Source: DATIJJ01 sp039936115 (GTDB lineage: Bacteria; Pseudomonadota; Gammaproteobacteria; DSM-16500). From it: a stretch of DNA of 20,099 bases. Below the pieces are notes generated by a model. That model worked only from the letters and a program-made list of their open reading frames with translations. It made no database searches and was not told the DNA's origin. How positions within the stretch are numbered: the first letter of the stretch is position 1; the number at the start of each line of letters is the position of its first letter. The stretch covers positions 1-20,099 of the forward strand of contig JBDTIZ010000179.1 in assembly GCA_039936115.1 (NCBI GenBank). The letters run 5' to 3'. A program made the position numbers and the translations under genes. Shown here piece by piece: positions 1 to 7,845 of this stretch.

Positions 1-3000
1 CTTTCGTCAAGATATGATCTTTAAAAAGTAAAGAAAAATCGTCGACTAAAATACCTAACTTTCCTGATGTTAAATTGTCCTTGTGAATAATACGCATTTC
101 ACGCAATGCGAGATCATCTTTAATAGACTGAAGAACTGTAATAATTTCGGGTGTCGGTATAATTGATAATTTATCTATATCAATTGTTGTTGCCATCATA
201 CTATTTCCAGGTATTTTCCTAGATTCTTGTTCCAGAAAATGAACGAATTGTTTGCGCGAAGCAGCAGTAAATAAAAGACCTGATAATTCATCACTAATAA
301 TTTGCGTAAGAAAGGAATTCCATTCAGCGCCTTGATTTTTTTTCATAGCCAATCGAACGCAAATATTTTGCATATCGCGCAAGGTAATTTCACCTTGGTG
401 AGGCGTATCTAGCATAAACTGAAATGTATTGACAAGAATTTGAATAACTTTCATTAACTCATCAGATTGTGTTGGAAATAATTCTTGCATAAATGTGCTA
501 ATAGTTTCACGCACAAAATCAATTTGCAGGCGATCAAATAAAACGACATTCGCATCCCAAAGTAAATCATGTAATTGACGCGCTGGATAATGTAAAAAGT
601 TACTGGTAAACGTTACATGATGATGATCGGCTTTATAAGATTTACCTTCATAATATATCACAGGCGATTCTAAGAGTAGACCACGTAAAAATTCCCACTT
701 ACCAGAAATTTCAAGGCTCGCCTCGTCAAGAATGAGATCACCACCCTTAATTAGCCATTTCAAAATGTCATTTTCACCAAAATAAGATTCGGTGTTAGTA
801 ATGCCTTTCGCTATTTTTTTCGCGGCAAATGTTTTGCCTGTGCCTGATTCACCAATCAATAAAGTAATTTTCTTGTTTTGAATCGATGATGCAGTTCTTG
901 GAAATTGCTTGTCTTGCATTCGCTTTTTGGGATGCGATGGTATAATCGATGCAGCACCACTAATAGGATTTAATTCAGTTGTGACTAATTTATCAAGTGC
1001 TGAAATCATTGCGTCAGAAGGCAGCGGTGGTTCACCCGATACAACAGTAAGGCTATCGCTGTCTATCATTAATTCTCTCATTGCCGCACCACTGTAACAA
1101 TTTATCATTTTCCAAAAATATTTCTTTTTATTAATGAGGTAATCTTTTTTAATTGTATTGAGTTTAGCTAATCGTACCGAAGGCTCAGTGATTTTGGCAG
1201 GAGAAAATAACATTTTAGCTATAGCATTCAAGTAAGCGTAATGATGTGAATCTTTATCATAATGATGATGAATAATCGATTTGATTGGATTTTCTCGAGA
1301 AAATACGGATTTACTATCAGGCTTGCTATTTAAAGCTAAATAAATATCCCGATATTTTTGATAATTATAATATTGAATACCAGGCTCTTTTCGTCCACTA
1401 AAATCAGCGCGAGCGACATAGCTCAGAAACTTATTAGTTTTTTCGATTTTTTCAACACCCGCCGCATCTGGTTTGTATTCAATGGTGAGTTGATCTTGAT
1501 AACTCTTCATGGTCGCAGGAAATTCTAATTGCGGTGTTTCTAACAATAACGGATAGCGTTGAGGCTTGCTAGTCCAAATGATAGTTGCTTTGATATCAAC
1601 TCGCTCACCATTTACTTGTAGATGTGGATTTTGACAAAATAAGGTTTGTAATTTTAGATAATCTTCTTTAGATAAATCGCCACTGAGGATTAGTGTTAGT
1701 TTCGGATCAGTCAGTTTTGTTAAGAATTCTTTCTGAAAATATTCAGCTTTAAGTTTCTGACCTTCTAATGATAGGTTGGTTGAATCTATAAGTTTATTCC
1801 AGGCATCTAGACCTGTTAAAAAAATGACATTCTCCGAAGGTACTTTTAATTGCTTGATTAAACAATGCGTTACAAAGTTTGGATCATTGCTTTGAATATG
1901 CATATTTTTATTAACGGGTATTTCAGTAAATGATTTTACATTAACAGGCTCTGCTGGTTTTTGAGGAATAGCAAATTTAATAAATGGACGATTTATTATA
2001 GGCAGTGCATTTACTGAATCGATTAATTCTTGATATTGATCATTGGTTAGCTTTTCAGTGATAATTAACTGTGAATTTGGTTCACATTTTTTTAGCCATC
2101 CTTCGTTGATACAAAGTGTTTTACCTTTGATATATTGCAAACGATACAATGTTTGTAGATTGCCTTGGTGTAAATAAAGAATTTTTTTGGGATCTATCTT
2201 TTGCTCAGTTTCAGGCGAGTTTTTGATTAAGGGTGGTTCGGGTGCAATTTCTTGGGTTACAATATCAAACCCTTTTTTTGCGACAATTTCTTCACCGTTT
2301 ATAATTAACTTTCCTTCTGTTTTGACTCTATAGAGCAATCTTTCGAATGCATCATCATTTTCAGGAGGATTAATAATGTGTAATACTGCGCCTGCTTGCA
2401 TAGCTTCTACAAGTTTGCCTACACTAATTTCAATTTTGACTTCTGTGAGAGTGTTTTCTAACAGTAATTTTGGCGTCCAATTCATACTATGATAAAGATT
2501 GACTGAGAAAACGATAGGTCCAACATCATTGTTTTTTCCTTCACTCGCCATCTCCCTGACAGGTGTAGATAATGTTAAGTTGATTGGTGGCTTAATGGCA
2601 TTGCGTTTTAGGAGCGGATTTTGCGCTTTGCTCGGATCCCTCAAATGAATTATCTTCACCCCGGGTGGTATTTCGATTCCATTAATATTAGGCGGCTTGG
2701 CGAGTAACATACTGGCGTAGATTTCACAGTCTCGCGAACTCAATTGCGACCAGTTTATAATAATTGCACCGGATTTTTTATCGATAAGTTTTTTGATGGG
2801 GCCATCTACATGTGTAAACAATGTCGTTGTTGTTTTATCAGTGGTATTAATTTTTGCAGGCATAAACAACGTTTGAAAATCATCAGCTGAATCAATATAA
2901 ACAGTTGTTGTTTTTTTCTGCTCGCAATATGCAAGCAAGGCTTGATGATAAAGCTGCGCTTCACGATTACTACTCATTTGCAAAATGACAGGTTCTGGTT

Positions 3001-6000
3001 TATTCCAAAGATGATTTGCGAGATCATTAAAGGTTTTGCATTCATCCAACCAATGCCGATCTGGTAAAAATGCTTGATGATAATTATTTCTAATCGGTAA
3101 ATTACTCGCATATTTTTGTTCTTGATAACTCATTTTTGTTTCAGGCGATTTAGGTAAATCAGCGGTGGGCAAGGGAAGTGTCTTAACTTTTCTGGTACCT
3201 CCTCCTAAGTTGCGTGCATAATATCCATTACTGCTCTGTATTTCACTGTAGGCGTGTGTGTCATTATCAATATAACGTCCAGATATTTTAAAGTATTGAC
3301 AAAGAGTCATAAAAATAAATGCTCTGTGCCTACATACACCAAATTGCTTATCGAGTAGCTTAATCATGTCATTAATTTTCATATCAGAAGTAACTGATTT
3401 ATCATCAGGGTTTAATTTTATTTCTTGAAATAGATCACAATAATCATTAATTAATTGTAATTTCTTCGTGATATCTTCTGTGGTTCTGATTAATAAGAGT
3501 TGTTTGTTAGTTGTTTTTTTAAAATAGTTATCAAGCGCATCTCTGATATCGTTTGGTAATGTATCTTCGGTGATTGTAATATCGGTGTGTGGTTTTTTAA
3601 AATAATTTGAATCAGGTTTTATTTTGTATTCTAGAGTTTTAGCGTATGGTTCGTTAATACCCGGTTTCAGGGATACAATGTATTGTTTAGTTTTTTCAGA
3701 GTATTGCACATTTAAATTTTGATTATCTGAAAAAGCGAGTAATTCATCTGCTGCCGATAGGCCTGGTAATACAATATAATCTCCCGGATTTAAATTGACC
3801 TTAAGTCTACCGGTAAAGCAACCTCTAGTAGTTGCGGAAGTAGTTGGGACAGTCACTACAGTCAATTTTCCTGCTGCCGCTTTTTTTAGGCTGATTGTTC
3901 CGTCGTCAGGATCAAGCTCAATTTGATCATAGATATTTATTCGATATAAACTAATAGGCGGATCTTTCTGAAATGATGAGCTACTGTAAAATATTTTTCT
4001 CTGTACTAATGTTTCATCGCTTGGGCCTGTGTTTGTATCTAGCTGTTTAGAATGTTTTGACTTTGAAGAATTCAGTTTTTTATCGGCTTGACTTGATTTC
4101 TTTTCATCATTTTCACTTAACGGAATAGACATTTCAAATTCAGGATTTGCAAGACTTTGTTTTGACTGAGTACTTTGACTCCGTTGCATGACTTTTTTAC
4201 TACCATATACTATTTTTGTAAAGGGTGCTGGCTCATCTTCCTTTGATCCTTGTTGATTTTTAGATTCAGATTGGAAAATCGGTTGTTTAAATTTGCCATG
4301 AGTATATATCTTATTATTAATCGGCACATGATAAACTGATATAGTTTCTAATAACGATATGGTCTCCTGCTCAGCAGTTAATGATTCCGAGTGCGAGCTA
4401 TGTAATTCTACATGACTACTACTTGTAAGTTCCTTTAATCCATGGGTTTGATCTAGATATAAAGCAACTGGAGAATCTAATTGAATTTTTTCCAAATCAG
4501 GATTTTCCGCTGACTTTATGGCTGATAAATTAAATGCAGGAGAAAGTCTCGTCAGCACTAAACTTTTCAAGTAAGGGAATGTTGATACTCGAAAGAGTGG
4601 TGTGTTTACAGCATTTAGTGTTAAACGTTGCAACATTTTTAATTTTTCAATACCAATTACATTTGGGCAATTTCCCGCTTCATACCCATTATAATTGCCT
4701 GTCACCGATAGTTCTTCTAGTTGTGTTAACGCTGAAACGTCAATCTTTGAATAATTATCGCCTCTAACAATCAATTTTTTTAATTTTGGAAAATGTGCTA
4801 AATCTAAAGTTGCCAATATTTCTGCACTACAAGTTAAAGTTTCTAGATTCTGACAATATTGAAGGCCTTGTATTGATTTCAAGATTTCGCAAGCGGAAAT
4901 GAATACTTCTCGCAATTCCTTAAGAGCAGAAACATCAAGTTTAGTAATGTTCAGTCCAAATAATTGCAATTTTCTCAAATTAGTGGGTAGATCAAGATTA
5001 GTGAGATGTTCAGCATATTGTATTGTCAATTCTTCGAGGCTATGACAATTTTGGAGACCTTCTATAGTTGTTAATTTGAATGCAGAGTTGATCATTAAAT
5101 TGTTTAGCTTGGCAATATTTTTCAGCGAAATGACTTGTGATCCTATCATGGATAATGAAACCTTTTCTAAACTTTGATGATCTATTGTAATTTTCTTATA
5201 TTCAGTATTGGTTAATGTTAACGATTTTAATTGTTTTATCTTTAAGATATTTTCTAATGGTTTATCCTCAACTAAATGTAAATTGAACCCAATAATTTCT
5301 GCCGCTACAGATTTTAAATGTGTTAATTTATCCAATCCTATAATATTTTCACAATCGCACACCCTTAGGATTAGTGATTCCAATTGTGTGAACTGACTTA
5401 AATCTATATAAGTTGTGATGAGATCCGTTTCGACGCCAGAAATCATTACTTTAACTAGGAAACGATTTATGTGTGGTAGTGAAATGATGTCACTTATCTC
5501 TCCTCGATATAAGTGTTCGAGCAATTCTTTTTTATCTAAGGATGTGTTATTTTGCCAAGTATAAGTATGATCGATGTGTGTACTTGGTATTCTCCGAGTA
5601 TCTAGATAATCGCTATCATATTTAATCATCGAAAATTCTGAAGAATTATTTAAAAGATTAATTAAAATTTCTAATTGTTGTGGCGTTAATTTTTTTAAAG
5701 GTGCTCGTACGCTTGAGCTTGAAAGTTCTAATATTTCAGCATCTGGACTTTTTACCCATATACCCTTCTCAATAGATTCCTGTACATTCATTTGGTGATC
5801 TAATACATAATATTTTTCAAGTTGTCCTTTTTGTCGCAACTCGTTTTTTAATTCTTGATTTGCTTTCGGACAAAAGTGAACAAGATTATTCAGAAAATCG
5901 GTTATTTTGTCGGTTTTAATCAATCCACCATCCTGTGTTAGAATACTAATCGTAAACCCAAGAGAATATAGTTCGGTAATTTGCTCTTCTAGACTATGAG

Positions 6001-6166
6001 AGATAATCGGTTGCCACATGAAATATCTATAATCATTCAGAACGATTTCTTTTCTTTTAAAACCGGGTGTATGCGTGGTTTCTGCCTTGCCCCAACAAGG
6101 CAGCCCATTCAAAAATTTACTGATATCCGGATATCGATCAGAAGCTGGAGCATAGGTATAAGACAT
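1..6166 (-). CDS. Giant LRR / transglutaminase-like / AAA+ ATPase protein, 3' end beyond the window
   Basis: The reverse strand is open without a stop from an ATG at 6166 to position 1 (2055 codons), so the C-terminus is missing. Residues 1-250 are unrecognised. About a dozen irregular leucine-rich repeats follow (roughly 250-565), then a Ser/Lys/Gln-rich linker (565-725) and a beta-rich stretch. A transglutaminase-like core has Cys945 in GVCRHRAF and His971 in THAYSEI; Asn986 sits where an Asp is usual. Residues about 1055-1525 look like degenerate AAA-like modules. A real AAA+ module closes the visible part: Walker A GESGTGKT at 1772-1779, Walker B LILDEAS with Asp1814-Glu1815, and a sensor-like TFTSN. 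The ATG has no good Shine-Dalgarno; an in-frame GTG at 6229 is an alternative, and a TGA at 6250 bounds the frame. No signal peptide or membrane segments were seen. The domain calls are solid; the cellular role is unknown, and effector is only an inference. Confidence 0.92.
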   Translation of the reverse strand, partial: MSYTYAPASDRYPDISKFLNGLPCWGKAETTHTPGFKRKEIVLNDYRYFMWQPIISHSLEEQITELYSLGFTISILTQDGGLIKTDKITDFLNNLVHFCPKANQELKNELRQKGQLEKYYVLDHQMNVQESIEKGIWVKSPDAEILELSSSSVRAPLKKLTPQQLEILINLLNNSSEFSMIKYDSDYLDTRRIPSTHIDHTYTWQNNTSLDKKELLEHLYRGEISDIISLPHINRFLVKVMISGVETDLITTYIDLSQFTQLESLILRVCDCENIIGLDKLTHLKSVAAEIIGFNLHLVEDKPLENILKIKQLKSLTLTNTEYKKITIDHQSLEKVSLSMIGSQVISLKNIAKLNNLMINSAFKLTTIEGLQNCHSLEELTIQYAEHLTNLDLPTNLRKLQLFGLNITKLDVSALKELREVFISACEILKSIQGLQYCQNLETLTCSAEILATLDLAHFPKLKKLIVRGDNYSKIDVSALTQLEELSVTGNYNGYEAGNCPNVIGIEKLKMLQRLTLNAVNTPLFRVSTFPYLKSLVLTRLSPAFNLSAIKSAENPDLEKIQLDSPVALYLDQTHGLKELTSSSHVELHSSHSESLTAEQETISLLETISVYHVPINNKIYTHGKFKQPIFQSESKNQQGSKEDEPAPFTKIVYGSKKVMQRSQSTQSKQSLANPEFEMSIPLSENDEKKSSQADKKLNSSKSKHSKQLDTNTGPSDETLVQRKIFYSSSSFQKDPPISLYRINIYDQIELDPDDGTISLKKAAAGKLTVVTVPTTSATTRGCFTGRLKVNLNPGDYIVLPGLSAADELLAFSDNQNLNVQYSEKTKQYIVSLKPGINEPYAKTLEYKIKPDSNYFKKPHTDITITEDTLPNDIRDALDNYFKKTTNKQLLLIRTTEDITKKLQLINDYCDLFQEIKLNPDDKSVTSDMKINDMIKLLDKQFGVCRHRAFIFMTLCQYFKISGRYIDNDTHAYSEIQSSNGYYARNLGGGTRKVKTLPLPTADLPKSPETKMSYQEQKYASNLPIRNNYHQAFLPDRHWLDECKTFNDLANHLWNKPEPVILQMSSNREAQLYHQALLAYCEQKKTTTVYIDSADDFQTLFMPAKINTTDKTTTTLFTHVDGPIKKLIDKKSGAIIINWSQLSSRDCEIYASMLLAKPPNINGIEIPPGVKIIHLRDPSKAQNPLLKRNAIKPPINLTLSTPVREMASEGKNNDVGPIVFSVNLYHSMNWTPKLLLENTLTEVKIEISVGKLVEAMQAGAVLHIINPPENDDAFERLLYRVKTEGKLIINGEEIVAKKGFDIVTQEIAPEPPLIKNSPETEQKIDPKKILYLHQGNLQTLYRLQYIKGKTLCINEGWLKKCEPNSQLIITEKLTNDQYQELIDSVNALPIINRPFIKFAIPQKPAEPVNVKSFTEIPVNKNMHIQSNDPNFVTHCLIKQLKVPSENVIFLTGLDAWNKLIDSTNLSLEGQKLKAEYFQKEFLTKLTDPKLTLILSGDLSKEDYLKLQTLFCQNPHLQVNGERVDIKATIIWTSKPQRYPLLLETPQLEFPATMKSYQDQLTIEYKPDAAGVEKIEKTNKFLSYVARADFSGRKEPGIQYYNYQKYRDIYLALNSKPDSKSVFSRENPIKSIIHHHYDKDSHHYAYLNAIAKMLFSPAKITEPSVRLAKLNTIKKDYLINKKKYFWKMINCYSGAAMRELMIDSDSLTVVSGEPPLPSDAMISALDKLVTTELNPISGAASIIPSHPKKRMQDKQFPRTASSIQNKKITLLIGESGTGKTFAAKKIAKGITNTESYFGENDILKWLIKGGDLILDEASLEISGKWEFLRGLLLESPVIYYEGKSYKADHHHVTFTSNFLHYPARQLHDLLWDANVVLFDRLQIDFVRETISTFMQELFPTQSDELMKVIQILVNTFQFMLDTPHQGEITLRDMQNICVRLAMKKNQGAEWNSFLTQIISDELSGLLFTAASRKQFVHFLEQESRKIPGNSMMATTIDIDKLSIIPTPEIITVLQSIKDDLALREMRIIHKDNLTSGKLGILVDDFSLLFKDHILTK

Positions 6167-6272
6167 AGAGTTGCTGGTGATGGGTTCTATTAGGCCCAAA
6201 TCGATCAAATGCTGGTTTCTCGTGATCACCTGTTTGGAACCCCGTTTTCAATGCATATGTAAGGCATATACC

Positions 6273-6292
6273 TTTATTATAGTTTATTATAG
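6273..6292 (-). promoter_or_regulatory. Tandem 10-bp repeat carrying two TATAAT boxes; possible promoter of the LRR/AAA+ gene
   Basis: TTTATTATAG occurs twice, head to tail. Read on the minus strand each copy gives a perfect TATAAT (6276-6281 and 6286-6291), about 110 bases upstream of the ATG at 6166. No convincing -35 hexamer lies 17 bases upstream of either. It could equally be an operator for the divergent transporter gene. Confidence 0.35.
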
Positions 6293-6299
6293 ATTAATT

Positions 6300-6328
6300 T
6301 TGAGTCTGATAGAGACATAGATTATAGG
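6300..6328 (+). promoter_or_regulatory. Candidate sigma-70 promoter for the Nramp-type transporter
   Basis: TTGAGT (6300-6305) and TATAGG (6323-6328) are separated by exactly 17 bases; each matches the consensus at four of six positions. The site is about 170 bases upstream of the start codon. The region is AT-rich, so chance matches are likely. Confidence 0.25.
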
Positions 6329-6496
6329 AGTGTAGGTTATCAGCTAAATTTTTATTTTAATAGAAACAGTGTGTTATATCTGCCATTCTCGTTTCCACAA
6401 AAAATCACTAAAGATTTCAGCCAATATCTATGAACCTATCTAACTCCTCTGATAAACTTTAATCTGATCTGCCTAAACAAAAAGGACAATAAGACA

Positions 6497-7735
6497 TTGA
6501 AGTCAATCAATCGCTTTAAACTCGCAAGCTGTTTTACGATCTTAGGTCCTGGATTAGTGGTAATGCTTGCAGACACTGATGCAGGCAGTCTGATTGTTTC
6601 AGCGCAAAGTGGAGCAGTATGGGGTTATCAATTATTATTGCAACAATTCATTCTGATTCCAGTTCTTTTCATCGCACAAGAATTAGCGGTGCGTTTAGGT
6701 TTAGCAACAGGCATGGGACATGGCGAATTAATAAAAAAATACTTTGGTAAAAGCTGGGCTGTTCTTTCTGTTTCAACATTATTGGTTTGTTGTGTAGGTG
6801 CATTGTTAACGGAATTTAGTGGTCTTGCTGCCGTCGGTGAAATTTTTGGTGTCCCTGTTTGGCAAACTATGTGTGTCGTCGTAACATTTCTTACTGTGAT
6901 TGCATGGACGGGTTCTTATAATTCAGTTGAGCGCGTAGCAATTTTTTTCGGTATTTTTGAATTAGTTTTTATTTGGCTTGCGATACGTGCCCATCCTGAC
7001 ATGAAAGAAGTTGTTGCTGGGATGTTAAATATTCCCTGGAAAAATACTTCTTATCTTTACTTAGTGGCAGGCAATATTGGTGCGGTAATTATGCCATGGA
7101 TGATTTTCTTTCAACAATCCGCCGTATTAGATAAAGGACTTAACATCACCCATCTTGGTGCTGCACGTTGGGATACTGCCATTGGTGCTGTGATTACTCA
7201 AATGATTATGGCTTCTGCTTTAATAATTACAGCGGCAACTATTGGAAAAATGCAGCCGAATACTCCGCTTAATACCATTACAGAAATCAGTGGCGCCATT
7301 ACTTCTATTATGGGACCTACTGCTGGCCGAATTTTATTTGCATTAGGTATGGCGGGCGCTGCGCTGGTTGCAACTATTGTAGTCTCGCTAACAGCTGCTT
7401 GGGGTGTCGGTGAAGTGTTAGGATTTCGTCGTTCACTTGAAGATCATCCGTTCGAAGCGCCCTGGTTTTACGGTCTTTATACGATGATTTTAATTTTAAG
7501 TGCCGTGCTTATTGCATCTGATTTTATTAATTTAGTTAATTTGAGTGTCGCAGTTGAAGTGATGAATGCATTACTGTTGCCTATTGTACTTGGATTTCTC
7601 TATTTGTTAGCACGTTATGCATTACCAGAAAAATACGCATTGAAAGGTTGGTATGGAATTGTGGTTGCGGTTGTTTTGTTGATTACGTCAAGCTTAGGAT
7701 TAGTTGCAGGGATTTTAGGGTGTTTTGCGGTTTGA
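6497..7735 (+). CDS. Nramp-family divalent metal cation transporter, variant signature motifs
   Basis: The 412-residue protein is almost wholly hydrophobic, with about 11 membrane segments, the usual size and fold of Nramp/MntH proton-coupled Mn2+/Fe2+ importers of the inner membrane. The start is TTG at 6497, preceded by AAGGA at 6482-6486. The first helix reads GPGLVVMLADTDAGS: the DPGN metal motif of classical Nramp appears as D28-A29-G30-S31, with an extra acidic residue at D26. The helix-6 MPH motif is M199-P200-W201. These departures mark a divergent Nramp branch, so the substrate (Mn, Fe, or possibly another divalent ion) cannot be assigned from sequence alone. It stands alone, divergent from the LRR/AAA+ gene and convergent with the TPR giant gene. 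The family call is firm; the name mntH is not justified. Confidence 0.93.
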   Translation: MKSINRFKLASCFTILGPGLVVMLADTDAGSLIVSAQSGAVWGYQLLLQQFILIPVLFIAQELAVRLGLATGMGHGELIKKYFGKSWAVLSVSTLLVCCVGALLTEFSGLAAVGEIFGVPVWQTMCVVVTFLTVIAWTGSYNSVERVAIFFGIFELVFIWLAIRAHPDMKEVVAGMLNIPWKNTSYLYLVAGNIGAVIMPWMIFFQQSAVLDKGLNITHLGAARWDTAIGAVITQMIMASALIITAATIGKMQPNTPLNTITEISGAITSIMGPTAGRILFALGMAGAALVATIVVSLTAAWGVGEVLGFRRSLEDHPFEAPWFYGLYTMILILSAVLIASDFINLVNLSVAVEVMNALLLPIVLGFLYLLARYALPEKYALKGWYGIVVAVVLLITSSLGLVAGILGCFAV

Positions 7736-7800
7736 AAGTGGCTGTGATGCAAGAGGTTTTTTATTGGGAATTAGCGTAGGTAGATATTCTCGCTTCGATC

Positions 7801-7826
7801 AAAAGGGCGAACACATAGGTTCGCCC
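7801..7826 (-). terminator. Probable intrinsic terminator of the TPR/nucleotidyltransferase gene
   Basis: A perfect 8-bp stem, GGGCGAAC (7805-7812) and GTTCGCCC (7819-7826), closes a 6-base loop. Read on the minus strand it begins 20 bases after the stop codon at 7846 and is followed by TTTT (7804-7801), as in a rho-independent terminator. The plus-strand side has no T run, so it suits the minus-strand gene better than the transporter. The same element recurs at the right edge of the window. Confidence 0.5.
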
Positions 7827-7834
7827 CTACAAAA
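7809..7834 (-). repeat. Dispersed hairpin repeat, copy 1
   Basis: These 26 bases are the exact reverse complement of 20074-20099. The element contains the GGGCGAAC/GTTCGCCC hairpin flanked by CTACAAAA. Short extragenic palindromes with a GTAGGGGCGAA core are found scattered in many bacterial genomes, so this is probably one of a family of REP/MITE-like elements. Confidence 0.75.
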
Positions 7835-7845
7835 GCAATAGCTAA

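Larger units (their letters stand above)
6167..6496. other. Divergent intergenic region, 330 bp
   Basis: This gap separates the minus-strand LRR/AAA+ gene from the plus-strand transporter. It holds the 10-bp tandem repeat and weak promoter candidates listed separately. I saw no tRNA, small ORF with a ribosome binding site, terminator hairpin or recognisable Fur/MntR box in it. Confidence 0.6.

Noticed and set aside
720..860. GESGTGKT Walker A resembling sigma-54 activators (NtrC family)
   Set aside because: The following sequence lacks the GAFTGA loop and there is no DNA-binding helix-turn-helix in the visible part; the rest of the protein (LRR, transglutaminase-like) does not fit a response regulator.
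4534..6193. Plus-strand open frames of 60-80 codons within the LRR region
   Set aside because: They lie opposite a continuous minus-strand coding frame, have no recognisable domains, and look like chance frames in AT-rich DNA.
7740..7800. Terminator for the metal transporter just after its stop
   Set aside because: A T6 run is present near 7757, but no stem precedes it; the only hairpin nearby has its T run on the minus strand.
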